Assembly (NCBI GenBank): GCA_965214415.1
Contig: CBDCBQ010000003.1
Coordinates: forward strand, 124,001 to 188,000
Origin: RH-AL1 sp965214415
GTDB taxonomy: Bacteria > Pseudomonadota > Alphaproteobacteria > Rhizobiales > Beijerinckiaceae
DNA: 64,000 bases
Direction: 5' to 3'
In this document: in pieces, positions 18,711-27,974 of the stretch
How the letters are laid out: each line of letters opens with the position of its first letter
Numbering within the stretch: position 1 is the stretch's first letter
Notes under the pieces: model-generated
The model's input: the letters and a program-made list of their open reading frames with translations, nothing else
What the model was told of the DNA's origin: nothing
Databases searched by the model: none
Position numbers and translations under genes: made by a program

Positions 18711-18848
18711 GTCTGACAGCGACGCCGATGCATCAAGATCAGGCGGCGAGCAACGCATCCGCCGCGGGCTCGTTGGCACGTGGCCTGCGCGTTGCATCGT
18801 CGCGGGCTTCTCCTATCTAGGAACGACGCGCGCGGGAGCCCCTGACCT

Positions 18849-19688
18849 ATGCTGATCCGGTACGGATACGAACTCGAGTTTTTCTGCCCGCAGCCCGTGC
18901 TGATGGTCTGCCTGCTCGATACGCATGCCGATCACACGCAGCAGGTTCGCTGGCAGGGCGAGTTTCAGTCCGACCCCAAGATCACGACCGACGTGTTCCA
19001 CGACGTGTATGGCAACGATGTGCGCCGGTTCATGGCGCCGGCCGGCAAGCTGACGATCTCTCGCGACCAGGTGTTCGAGTGCGACGGGATGGTCGACCCG
19101 ATCGTCGAGGACGCGAAGGAGGTGCCGCTTCACGAGGTCCCGCCGGAGTACCTGATGTACCTGCTCGGCAGCCGCTATTGCGAGACGGATCGGTTGTCGA
19201 ACATCGCCTGGAATCTCTTCGGGAACGTGGCGCCGGGCTGGCGCCGCGTCCAGGCGATCTGCGACTTCGTGCACGGGCACCTCACCTTCGGCTACCAGTA
19301 TGCGCGCGCGACACGCACCGCCTACGAGGCCTACGAGGAGCGCCTCGGCGTGTGCCGCGACTTCGCGCATCTCGCTGTCACGCTGTGCCGTTGCATGAAC
19401 ATCCCGACCCGCTACGCCAATGGATTCCTGGGCGATATCGGAGTGCCGATCGACCCTGCGCCGATGGATTACAATGCCTGGTTCGAGGTCTATCTCGATC
19501 ACAAGTGGTATATCTTCGATGCGCGCCACAACACGCCCCGCATCGGCCGGATCACCGTCTCGCGTGGCCGCGATGCCACCGACATCCCGCTTGCCACGTC
19601 GTTTGGGCCGCACTTCTTGAATGTCTTCAAGGTGTGGACCGACGAGGTCGGCGAGGATGTGCTGCAAGAGCGTCTGAAGGCGGCCTGA
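18849..19688 (+). CDS. Transglutaminase-like cysteine protease family protein
   Basis: A 279-residue protein. An N-terminal beta-rich region is followed by a transglutaminase-like core (~130-235) with a recognisable Cys-His-Asp arrangement: RLGVCRDFAHL, then AWFEVYL and FDARHNTPRIG. Such bacterial proteins may crosslink or cleave peptides; the substrate is not known. There is no signal peptide, so it is probably cytoplasmic. It is a single gene between metZ and a small membrane-protein gene. Confidence 0.85.
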   Translation: MLIRYGYELEFFCPQPVLMVCLLDTHADHTQQVRWQGEFQSDPKITTDVFHDVYGNDVRRFMAPAGKLTISRDQVFECDGMVDPIVEDAKEVPLHEVPPEYLMYLLGSRYCETDRLSNIAWNLFGNVAPGWRRVQAICDFVHGHLTFGYQYARATRTAYEAYEERLGVCRDFAHLAVTLCRCMNIPTRYANGFLGDIGVPIDPAPMDYNAWFEVYLDHKWYIFDARHNTPRIGRITVSRGRDATDIPLATSFGPHFLNVFKVWTDEVGEDVLQERLKAA

Positions 19689-19801
19689 GACCACATTTTG
19701 CGGTGCCTGTTTGCGCAGCCGGGTTTCACCGGCTCGAGCACCGAGGCGTGCCGAGCGCACGCCGGTCATAGGCCGCGACATCCTTCCAAGGGATCAGGTT
19801 C

Positions 19802-19981
19802 ATGTGGGGTTTCGTCGCCGACAGCGTGTCCGGCAGCTTGTGCAGAGAGTACGCGGCGGCGCTCGGGTTTTTTCCAACGGCCTGCCAGACCCGCGGCGGG
19901 ACGCCGGCCCTGGCCCTCACGCTCATCGTGCTGTTCGCGGCGTTCGTCCTCGTCAGCCTGGTTCGGGCAAGCCGACGCTGA
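19802..19981 (+). CDS. Small single-pass membrane protein (59 aa)
   Basis: A 59-residue frame starting MWGFVADSVSG, with one strongly hydrophobic segment (ALALTLIVLFAAFVLVSLV) followed by an arginine-rich end, giving an N-out/C-in topology by the positive-inside rule. It is immediately followed by a hairpin terminator, which supports it being a real gene. I do not recognise the family. Confidence 0.5.
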   Translation: MWGFVADSVSGSLCREYAAALGFFPTACQTRGGTPALALTLIVLFAAFVLVSLVRASRR

Positions 19982-19987
19982 AACGCG

Positions 19988-20020
19988 AAGAGCCGAGGCT
20001 GACCGCCCCGGCTCTTTCGT
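19988..20020. terminator. Hairpin terminator between convergent genes
   Basis: An inverted repeat AAGAGCCG...CGGCTCTT (8-bp stem) is followed on the plus strand by TTCGTTT. It sits between the plus-strand small membrane-protein gene and the stop of the minus-strand YbjQ-type gene, and could serve both directions. Confidence 0.6.
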
Positions 20021-20042
20021 TTCCGAACACAATGACGTCAGA

Positions 20043-20330
20043 TTACGCCGCGTTGGCGAGCCGGACCGCGATGCCGGTGGCACAGATGCGCTCGAGTTCG
20101 ACGCCGCCCTCGTCGCGGGCCTCGACCGGCTCGATCTCATAATCGACCCCGATGATCGCGTCGGCGTCGATGTCCTCGGCGCGGCGGATCAGCTCCTGCA
20201 GCACGCGCTCGCGCCAGTTGTTCGAGACGGGGGTATAGCCTGCGGCATGCCAGGCCGTGGCGGCCTTGATCTTACCGAGCTTGTAAAGGACGCGGGCGCC
20301 TTCGATGGCGTCTTTTTCGCTGACTTGCAT
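20043..20330 (-). CDS. YbjQ/heavy-metal-binding domain family protein
   Basis: A 95-residue protein, beginning MQVSEKDAIEGARVLYKLG. The core includes ERVLQELIRRAEDIDADAII and GVDYEIEPV, which resemble the YbjQ (UPF0145) fold annotated as heavy-metal-binding domain. The family is oligomeric and poorly characterised. The gene is monocistronic on the minus strand, 147 bases after the purH stop. Confidence 0.65.
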   Translation of the reverse strand: MQVSEKDAIEGARVLYKLGKIKAATAWHAAGYTPVSNNWRERVLQELIRRAEDIDADAIIGVDYEIEPVEARDEGGVELERICATGIAVRLANAA

Positions 20331-20477
20331 GACCTATTCATTCTCCGCGGCGCTTGGATTGGGTGGTCGTCTGCGCCAGGGACCAAGGTAGGCATCGAAA
20401 CCGAACAGAAGATGACCAGCGGCGGGCAACACGTCTTAATTTGACGGTGGTTAACGGATTCGCTCGATTTCGATCCG

Positions 20478-22064
20478 TCAGTGACGGAAATGTCGCGTGC
20501 CGGTCATGACCATCGCCAGGCCCGCTTCGTCGGCTGCCGCGATCACCAGATCGTCGCGCATCGAGCCGCCCGGCTGGATCACCGCCGTCGCTCCCGCCTC
20601 GGCCGCCGCGAGCAGCCCGTCGGCGAACGGGAAGAACGCGTCGGAGGCGACGACCGAGCCCTTGGCCAACGTCTCCGACAGGCCGGCGGCCGTGGCCGCG
20701 TCGCGCGCTTTCAGCGCCGCCATGCGGGACGAGTCGATGCGGCTCATCTGGCCAGCTCCGATGCCGACTGTCGCGCCGTCCTTGGCATAGACGATGGCGT
20801 TTGATTTCACGTGCTTCGCCACCGAAAACGCGAACCGCAAATCGGCCATCTCGACGTCCGTCGGCGCGCGCCTGGTGACGACACGCAGGTCGAGATCGCC
20901 GACCACGGCAATGTCGCGCCCCTGCACCAGGAAGCCGCCGGCGACGGGCCGCATCGTCAGGCCGCCGGCGCGCGGGTCGGGCAGGGCGCCCGTGAGCAGC
21001 AGCCGCAGGTTCGGCTTGGCGGCGACGATGGCGATGGCCTCCTCGTCGGCCTCGGGGGCGACGATCACCTCGGTGAAGATCGCGACGATCTCGCGGGCCG
21101 CCGCCGCATCGAGCCGGCCGTTCAGGGCGACGATGCCACCGAACGCCGAGACCGGGTCGCAGCGCAACGCGGCCTGATACGCCGCGACGAGACTGGCGCC
21201 GCGTGCGACGCCGCAGGGGTTGGCGTGCTTGATGATGGCGACGGCCGGTCCCTCGGACGCCGGAAACTCGGCGACCAGCTCGAGCGCGGCGTCGGTATCG
21301 TTGACGTTGTTGTAGGACAGCGCCTTGCCCTGCACCTGCCGCGCCGTGGCGACGCCGGGCCGCGCTTCGGCGCCGGCATAGAAGGCCGCGCTCTGGTGCG
21401 GGTTCTCGCCGTAACGCAGCGCCTCGATCCGCCGGCCGCCGAACGCGCGCCATTCGGGCGCCGCCTCGCCGAGCGCCGCCGCCATCCAGTTCGAGATCGC
21501 CGCGTCATAGACGGCGGTGCGGGCGAACGCCTTCTGGGCGAGGCGCTTGCGCAAGGCGAGATCGGTGCCGCCCGCCGCCAGCGCGGCGAGGATCGCCGCG
21601 TAGTCGGCCGGATCGACGACGACGGCGACGTCGGCATGGTTCTTCGCGGCGGCGCGGATCATCGCCGGGCCGCCGACGTCGATGTTCTCGATCGCGTCGG
21701 CGTAATCGGCGCCCTTCGCGACGGTCGCCTCGAAAGGGTAGAGGTTCGCGACAAGCAGGTCGATCGGCTGGATGTTGTGCGCCAGCATCGCCGCCTCGTG
21801 CTCCGGGTTCTCCCGCACGGCCAGCAGTCCGCCATGCACCTTGGGGTGGAGGGTCTTCACCCGCCCATCCATCATCTCCGGGAAGCCGGTCACGTCGGCC
21901 ACTTCGGCGACCGCGAGTCCCGCCTCGGTGAGCGCCCGGTGCGTGCCGCCCGTGGAGACCAGCGCGACACCGTGCGCGGCGAGGCCCCGCGCGAGGTCGA
22001 CGAGGCCCGTCTTGTCGGAGACCGAGAGGAGCGCGCGGGCGATGGGACGCGTGTCGGACGTCAT
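20478..22064 (-). CDS. purH: Bifunctional AICAR transformylase / IMP cyclohydrolase
   Basis: A 528-residue PurH. The N-terminal MGS-like IMP cyclohydrolase domain (~1-200) includes ALLSVSDKTGL and STGGTHRAL. The AICAR transformylase domain (~200-528) includes RYGENPHQSAA, IIKHANPCG and the C-terminal RHFRH. It catalyses the last two steps of de novo IMP synthesis. The ATG at 22064 overlaps the stop of mtaB as ATGA. An open frame continues further upstream in this register only because of the frameshift in mtaB. Confidence 0.96.
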   Translation of the reverse strand: MTSDTRPIARALLSVSDKTGLVDLARGLAAHGVALVSTGGTHRALTEAGLAVAEVADVTGFPEMMDGRVKTLHPKVHGGLLAVRENPEHEAAMLAHNIQPIDLLVANLYPFEATVAKGADYADAIENIDVGGPAMIRAAAKNHADVAVVVDPADYAAILAALAAGGTDLALRKRLAQKAFARTAVYDAAISNWMAAALGEAAPEWRAFGGRRIEALRYGENPHQSAAFYAGAEARPGVATARQVQGKALSYNNVNDTDAALELVAEFPASEGPAVAIIKHANPCGVARGASLVAAYQAALRCDPVSAFGGIVALNGRLDAAAAREIVAIFTEVIVAPEADEEAIAIVAAKPNLRLLLTGALPDPRAGGLTMRPVAGGFLVQGRDIAVVGDLDLRVVTRRAPTDVEMADLRFAFSVAKHVKSNAIVYAKDGATVGIGAGQMSRIDSSRMAALKARDAATAAGLSETLAKGSVVASDAFFPFADGLLAAAEAGATAVIQPGGSMRDDLVIAAADEAGLAMVMTGTRHFRH

Positions 22065-23306
22065 GGTGCGGGGCTGCCGAGGAGCTTGCGGCCGTCGTGG
22101 CCGGCGATGTCGATGGGGGCGATCACGCCGGGGACGAGCGGTCCGGTGGCGACGGGCGTGAAGTCCGGCGCGCGCCCGCGCCCGCCGCGCTCGACGAGCA
22201 CCGGCAGCCTGCTGCCGACCTGCGCGTCGAGGTGGCGGCGCAGCGCCTGGTCGCCGGCCTCGCGCAACCGCGCGGCACGCTCGCGGGCGACGGCCGGCGC
22301 GACTTGCGGCATGCGCGCGGCCGGCGTGCCGGGGCGCGGCGAGTAGGGGAACACGTGCAAGAACGCGAGGCCGCAATCGTCGATCAGGTCGCGCGTGCGT
22401 GCCGCCATCGCGTCGGTCTCGGTCGGGAAGCCGGCGATCAGGTCGGCGCCGAACGCCATGTCCGGCCGCAACCGCCGCAGCTCGGCACACAGTGCGACGG
22501 CGTCGGCGCGAGTAGTGGCGGCGCTTCATGCGCTTCAGGACGAGATCGTCGCCGCTCTGCAGGGAAAGGTGGAGGTATGGCATCAGCCGCTCCTCCTCCG
22601 CGAAGGCGGCGAGCAGGTCGGCATCGGCCTCGATGCAGTCGATCGATGACAGCCGCAGTCGCTCGAGTGCCGGCGCGCCGCGAAGGATCGCGCGGACGAG
22701 CATCCCCAGGCGCGGAGCGTCGGGCAGGTCGCCGCCCCACGAGGTGAGATCGACGCCGGTCAGCACCACCTCGCGGAAGCCGCGCGCCGCCAAGGTCCTG
22801 GCGCGTTCCACGACGGCGGCGAGCGGCGCCGAGCGCGCGGCACCGCGCCCGGCCGGGATCGCGCAGAAGGTGCAGCTGTGGTCGCAGCCGTTCTGCACGG
22901 CGAGAAACGCGCGGGTGTGCTCTTCGACGCCTTCCTCGAGCGGGCTCGCGCTCTCGGCTTTCTCAAAAGCGGGAGGAGGGCGCAGCGCCCACGTTTCGGG
23001 CTTGGTCTTCACCGCGTTGTCGACCAGCCGATCGACCTCCGGCATGGCGGCAAAGGCGGACGGCTCCATCCGCGCGGCGCAGCCGGTAACGACGATTGCG
23101 CGCTCCGGCCGCTCGCGCTTCAGCCTGCGGATCGCCTGCCGCGCCTGCCGCGCGGCCTCGGCGGTCACGCCGCATGTATTGACGATCGCGAGGTCGCCGG
23201 CCCCGGCCGCCCGCGCCACGCGCGAGATCGCCTCGCCCTCGACGAGATTGAGCCGGCAGCCGAAGCTCACGACCTCGGGCATTAGATCATTCAAGCCGAC
23301 GGTCAC
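22061..23306 (-). pseudogene. mtaB: tRNA t6A37 C2-methylthiotransferase MtaB, frameshifted
   Basis: The product would be an MtaB/MiaB-type radical-SAM methylthiotransferase that makes ms2t6A37 in tRNA. The N-terminal UPF0004 domain (SFGCRLNLVEG, VNTCGVTAEA, VVTGCAARM) and the radical-SAM motif CDHSCTFCAIPAGRG are intact. After LKRMKRRH, near 22503-22515, the frame changes by one base; the rest (RPDMAFGADLIAGFPTETDA to the C-terminal TRAM region) continues in another register to the stop at 22061. Either a one-base insertion or a sequencing error explains this. The GTG start at 23306 overlaps the dapF stop as GTGA, and the stop overlaps purH as ATGA, so the operon structure is intact. Confidence 0.85.
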
Positions 23307-24187
23307 GCCGCCCGGCCGCGCAGGGCGGCGGCGAGCGTCGTCTCGTGCTCGAACTGCACGGGGCCTGCCATGATGATGTGGTCGTCGGCGCGCCATTCAA
23401 TCGTCAGCGCGCCGCCGGGCAGCTCGACGCGTGCCGCGCGCCCGGTCCGTCCGGTCATCGCCGCGGCGACGAGCGTGGCGCAGGCGCCGGTGCCGCAGCC
23501 GAGCGTCGCGCCGGCGCCGCGCTCCCACACGCGCAGCTTGATGGTGGCGCGATCGACGATCTGCGCGAACGAGACGTTTGCGCGCTCCGGAAAGGCCGGC
23601 GCGTGCTCGACCGGCCGCCCGAGGCGGGCGAGATCGAGCGCACCGACGTCATCCACGAAGAAGACCGCGTGCGGGTTGCCGACGCTGAGTGCCACCGGGC
23701 GGCCGAGCGCGGCGATCGCGGGGTCGTCGAGTCCGAGATCGAGCGCACGGGGATCGCGGTCGACGTCGCGCAACGGGATCAAGGCCCAATCGAAGATGGG
23801 CGCGCCCATGTCGACCGAAAACGTCGTCGGCCCGAGCTTGCGGACGTCAAGCTGGCCCGCCGCCGTCGTCAACGCCAGGTGATCGCGGGGAAGGTCGCGC
23901 AGCAGCACCCAGGCCACGCAGCGGGTGCCGTTGCCGCACGCGCCGGACGGCGAGCCATCGACGTTGAAGATGCGCACGAACGCGTCCGTGCCCGGCTCGG
24001 CCGGATCGTGGATCGTCATCAGCTGGTCGAACAGGAGACCCGGCGCGGCGGCGATCGCCCGTGCCTCCTCGCCCGAGGGAACGAGGTCCGTCCCGCGCAG
24101 ATCGAGGACGACGATCGCGTTGCCGACGCCGTTCATCCGCACGAGCGGGAGGTCCGCCAGGCGGGGAGTGTGGATCGCGGTGTCCAT
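23303..24187 (-). CDS. dapF: Diaminopimelate epimerase
   Basis: A 294-residue DapF. Both active-site cysteines are present, in GACGNGTRC and GCGTGACAT, along with NGVGNAIVVLD near the N-terminus. It interconverts LL- and meso-diaminopimelate for lysine and peptidoglycan synthesis. I chose the ATG at 24187; another ATG at 24205 adds six residues. It heads a dapF-mtaB-purH unit with four-base overlaps; dapF-mtaB is a common alphaproteobacterial pair. Confidence 0.95.
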   Translation of the reverse strand: MDTAIHTPRLADLPLVRMNGVGNAIVVLDLRGTDLVPSGEEARAIAAAPGLLFDQLMTIHDPAEPGTDAFVRIFNVDGSPSGACGNGTRCVAWVLLRDLPRDHLALTTAAGQLDVRKLGPTTFSVDMGAPIFDWALIPLRDVDRDPRALDLGLDDPAIAALGRPVALSVGNPHAVFFVDDVGALDLARLGRPVEHAPAFPERANVSFAQIVDRATIKLRVWERGAGATLGCGTGACATLVAAAMTGRTGRAARVELPGGALTIEWRADDHIIMAGPVQFEHETTLAAALRGRAA

Positions 24188-24308
24188 GCCGCGTTCCGAC
24201 ACCATAAGACCCGGCTGGTCAAGCAAGCGGACCGCTTTCCGCGCGGGCGGCAACAGGGTATCGCAAAGCGTGGCTGGGAGAGCCGCGACAGGACGAGGGA
24301 GCCTCGAG

Positions 24309-25130
24309 GTGACGCAACGCAAGCTGTGCCGAGGTCTCGGCCACCTCGGTCTTTACGTCGCCTTCGCGCTTGGTCTTGGGGTGCCCGCCGTGGCCGCGCA
24401 GACGGCCTCGCCGGCCTCGCCGTCGAGCCCGGCCTCGAACGCCACGCCGAAGTCGGTGTCACCGCCGCAGGCGGCTCCGGCCACGCCCGAAGCCAAGTCG
24501 CCGCCAGCATCCGCGACACCTTCCACGCCGACGACGCCTCCGGCGCCGATCACACCGCCCGGCCCGCCCGCGCCGGCGCAACCGTCAAAGCAGCTCGCGC
24601 CGGCCGGCAAGCCGCAGACGAACGAGATCGAGCCGAACGCCACCCCGACCGTGCCTGGCAAGGCAACGACGGAAAGCGTCGAGGTGCCGGCCCGGCCGAT
24701 CGTCCTCATCAAGGGCACGTCGACCTACGACGACGCCTTCACGTCGATCAAGGCGTCGCTCGAGACCCTGAAGGTCGCGATGGACAAGGCCGGGCTGAAG
24801 CCGACCGGACATCCGATCACGATCTTCTCGGCGCCGAGCGACAAGGGATTCATGTACGAGGCGGCGGTGCCCATCGCCGCCCAGCCGGCGGGCAAGGCCG
24901 ACCTCGGCGGCGGCGTCACGTTCGGCATGTCGCCGTCCGGCAGCAGCATCAAGTTCCTGCACCGCGGTCCGTACGACGACATCGATTCGACCTACGACGT
25001 CATCACCGCCTACCTCGATGCCAAGGGGCTGCAGGTCGACAACCCGTACATCGAGGAATACCTCGGCGAGCTGACGACCCCGGACGATCCCAACCTCGAG
25101 GTCGACATCTACGTCTTCGTCAAGAAGTGA
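24309..25130 (+). CDS. Secreted GyrI-like / effector-binding domain protein
   Basis: A 273-residue protein read from GTG at 24309. A signal peptide (to about VAAQ, residue 30) leads into a Pro/Ala/Ser/Thr-rich linker of about 90 residues. A GyrI-like (SRPBCC effector-binding type) domain follows at ~120-273, with KFLHRGPYDDIDSTYDVI and YLDAKGL. GyrI-like domains bind small ligands; the periplasmic location implied here is unusual for a gene next to chlorophyll biosynthesis. The stop overlaps the apparent bchD start as GTGA, so the two are probably co-expressed. No enzymatic role can be read from the sequence. Confidence 0.72.
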   Translation: MTQRKLCRGLGHLGLYVAFALGLGVPAVAAQTASPASPSSPASNATPKSVSPPQAAPATPEAKSPPASATPSTPTTPPAPITPPGPPAPAQPSKQLAPAGKPQTNEIEPNATPTVPGKATTESVEVPARPIVLIKGTSTYDDAFTSIKASLETLKVAMDKAGLKPTGHPITIFSAPSDKGFMYEAAVPIAAQPAGKADLGGGVTFGMSPSGSSIKFLHRGPYDDIDSTYDVITAYLDAKGLQVDNPYIEEYLGELTTPDDPNLEVDIYVFVKK

Positions 25131-26916
25131 GCGCGCCCGATTCGCGCTGGACCAGCGCGCTGCAGGCGTAGCCGCGCTGCTGGCGGTCGACCCCGTGGGC
25201 CTCGGCGGCGCCACCGTGCGGAGTTCCGCCGGCCCGGCGCGCGACGCGTGGCTGGCGGCGCTGCGCGGGCTGGCGTCGGCCGAAGGCGACGTCCCGTGGC
25301 GCCGGCTGCCGCCGGGCGTCGGCGAAGGTCGCCTGATCGGCGGCCTCGACCTCGCGGCGACGCTGGCGGCGGGGCGGCCGGTCGCCGAGCGCGGCCTTCT
25401 CGCGGAGGCGGACGGCGGTTTTCTCGTGGTGCCGATGGCCGAGCGGCTCGGCGCGGCGGCCGGCCCGCTCGCGGGGGCGCTCGACTCGGAAGAGGTCGTG
25501 GTCGAGCGCGACGGTATCGCCGCGCGGGTCCCGACACGTTTCGCCTGCATCCTGCTGGACGAGGGCATCGACGAGGAGCGCGCCCCCGTGACGCTGACCG
25601 AGCGCCTGGCGTTCGCGCTCGATCTCGACGGGACGCGGGCGTCGTCCGCGCCGGGTGAGCTTGCGCCGGCTGACATCGTGGCCGCCCGTGCGCGCCTGCC
25701 CGCGGTCGCCGTCGATGACGAGGCCATCGAGGTCTTCGCCGCGGCGGGGCTGGCGTTCGGCGTGCCGTCGCTGCGCCTCGCCGGGCTCGCTCTTCGGGTC
25801 GCCAAGGCGGCCGCGGCGCTCGCCGGGCGCGACAGCGTCGCTGCCGAGGACGTCCAGCTCGCCGCCACCCTCGTTTTCGCGCCACGCGCGACGATGGTGC
25901 CGGAGACGTCGGGCGAGGAGTCCGCGCCGGAGGACACGCAACCGGAGGAGCCCACCGAGCCGCCGCCGGAGCCTCCGGAGTGCCAGACCGAGGACGAGAC
26001 GAGGGGCCCCACCGCGCAGGACCTGACCGACCTCGTGGTCGAGGCGACCCGCGCCGCGATCCCCGCCGATCTGCTGGCGGCATTGCAGGCGGCCTGTGGC
26101 GTCGTGAGCCCCGCGCGCGTGGCCGGTCGCGCCGGCGTGGCGCGCCAGTCCGCCAAGCGCGGCCGTCCCGCCGGCGTCCGCCGCGGCGCGCCGGGCCACG
26201 GAGTCCGTCTCGCCGTGGTCGATACGCTGCGTGCCGCCGCGCCGTGGCAGCCGTTGCGCCGATCGATGCTGGCCGGGCTGCCCTCGAGCCGCATCCTGGT
26301 GCGGCGCGATGATTTCCGCATCGCCCGCTACAAGGAGAAGAGCGAGACGCTCACGCTCTTCGTCGTCGACGCCTCCGGCTCGGCGGCGCTGCATCGGCTC
26401 GCCGAGGTGAAGGGCGCCGTCGAGCTGATCCTCGCGGAATGCTACGTTCGCCGCGACCAGGTCGCGCTGATCGCCTTTCGTGGCTCCGGCGCCGAGCTGA
26501 TCCTGCCACCGACGCGGGCGCTGGCCCGCGCCAAGCGCGCGCTCGCAGGGCAGGCCGGGGGCGGCGGCACGCCGCTCGCCGCGGCGCTCGACCTCGCCGC
26601 GCAGGTGGTCGATGCCGCGCGCCGGCGCGGGCAGACGCCGCTCGCGGTGTTTCTCACCGACGGCAAGGCCAATATCACGCGCGCCGGCCGTCCGGGCCGA
26701 CCCGAGGCGGAGGCCGACGCGATTGCCGCCGCCCGCGTGTTGCGGGCTGGCGGGACGGCGGGTCTCGTGCTCGACATCGCGCCTCGCCCGGGCGAGGCCG
26801 CCGCCCGTCTCGCTACCGCCATGGGCGCGCGTTACATCCCGCTGCCGTATGCCGACGCCCACGCGATGTCGCGCGCCGTGGCTGCAGCCATCCCGCGAGG
26901 CGCCGGCAACGTTTGA
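25127..26916 (+). CDS. bchD: Magnesium chelatase subunit BchD, apparent frameshift near the N-terminus
   Basis: BchD is the AAA+/VWA subunit of the complex that inserts Mg into protoporphyrin IX. From 25172 on the frame encodes a diverged AAA+ region, an acidic Pro/Glu-rich linker (~residues 235-265) and a C-terminal von Willebrand A domain with a MIDAS-like VVDASGSAA and FLTDGKANI. The likely start is GTG at 25127, overlapping the GyrI-like stop as GTGA. That frame reads VSAPDSRWTSALQA and then meets TAG at 25169-25171, while the next register continues AALLAVDPVGLGG, the conserved N-terminus. One base seems missing near 25168-25172. The first start in the long frame itself is GTG at 25195. 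No bchI lies beside it. Confidence 0.88.
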
Positions 26917-26957
26917 GCGCGCCGCGACGTTCTGCCGGACGCAACGCAAGGACCGCG

Positions 26958-27974
26958 ATGGACTTCCGCTTTCCCACCACGCGTCGACGGAGCCCGGCGC
27001 GGCGCGCCGTCACCTGGGGCCTGATCCCGTTTGGCCTCGCCAGCGGCTGGCTCGGCGCGACCGCCCTGCGCGCGCCGCACGATCTGCCGCTCGACTTTCC
27101 GCTCGATGCCGAAATGACGACGCTGCACATCCCGTTCGGCGACCTCGCGATCTACGCGGCCGGCCCGGCGGAGGGCACGCCGCTGCTGCTCGTCCACAGC
27201 ATCAATGCCGCGGCGAGCGCCTACGAGATGCGGCCGCTGTTCGAGCACTACGCCAAGACGCGTCCCGTCTACGCGTTCGATCTGCCCGGATACGGCCTTT
27301 CCGACCGGCGCGATCGCATCTACACGCCGCGCCTCATGACCGACGCGCTGATTGCCGTGGTCGAGAAGATCCGCGCCAAGCACGGCGTCTTCCCCATCGA
27401 TATCGTTGGGCTGTCTCTGTCGAACGAGTTTGTCGCGCGCGCGGCCACCGACCACCCGACCTACTTCCGCAGTCTAGGGCTGATCGCGCCGACGGGCTTC
27501 GATTCGAAGCGTGAGGTCGAGGGGCCAGCCGGCGAGACCTACGGCCGGGCGTCCGTGCGCGATGTCGTCTCGTTTCCCGCTTGGGGCCGGCCGTTGTTCG
27601 ATGCGCTGACGAGCCGCGTCTCGATCCGCTTCTTCCTGCAGAAGACGTTTGGTTCGAAACGGATCGACGAGGGCCTGTTCGAGTACGCCTATGCCGCCGC
27701 GCATCAGGCGGATGCCGAGCATGCGCCGTTCTCGTTCCTGTCGGGCTTTCTCTTCAGCAAGGACTCGCTCACGCTCTTCAAGGAGCTGGCGATGCCGGTG
27801 TGGATGTCGCATGGCGTACGCGGCGACTTCGTCGACTATCGCCGCAAGACCGAGGTCGAGGGCAGGCCGAATTGGACGATCAGGGTGTTCGAGACGGGGG
27901 CCATGCCGCAGTTCGAGCGGCTCGAAGAGGTGGTGGCATCCTACGACGCGTTTATCGACAAGGTCGTCGCCTGA
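26958..27974 (+). CDS. Alpha/beta-fold hydrolase family protein, probable non-canonical triad
   Basis: A 338-residue protein with an N-terminal membrane segment or uncleaved signal (~20-40) and an alpha/beta-hydrolase domain. The nucleophile elbow is GLSLSNEF. An acidic residue is available in HGVRGDFVDY. The position where the catalytic histidine normally sits (GHxPxxE) reads GAMPQFE, so the histidine appears to be absent. It stands between bchD and bchO and overlaps the latter by one base (TGATG), so a role in the bacteriochlorophyll locus is likely by context. Whether it is a catalyst or a structural homologue of BchO cannot be read here. Confidence 0.75.
   Translation: MDFRFPTTRRRSPARRAVTWGLIPFGLASGWLGATALRAPHDLPLDFPLDAEMTTLHIPFGDLAIYAAGPAEGTPLLLVHSINAAASAYEMRPLFEHYAKTRPVYAFDLPGYGLSDRRDRIYTPRLMTDALIAVVEKIRAKHGVFPIDIVGLSLSNEFVARAATDHPTYFRSLGLIAPTGFDSKREVEGPAGETYGRASVRDVVSFPAWGRPLFDALTSRVSIRFFLQKTFGSKRIDEGLFEYAYAAAHQADAEHAPFSFLSGFLFSKDSLTLFKELAMPVWMSHGVRGDFVDYRRKTEVEGRPNWTIRVFETGAMPQFERLEEVVASYDAFIDKVVA

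Noticed and set aside
20478..23396. One 972-residue MtaB-PurH fusion protein
   Set aside because: The long open frame arises from the frameshift in mtaB; each family has its own start and stop with ATGA and GTGA overlaps, so these are separate genes.
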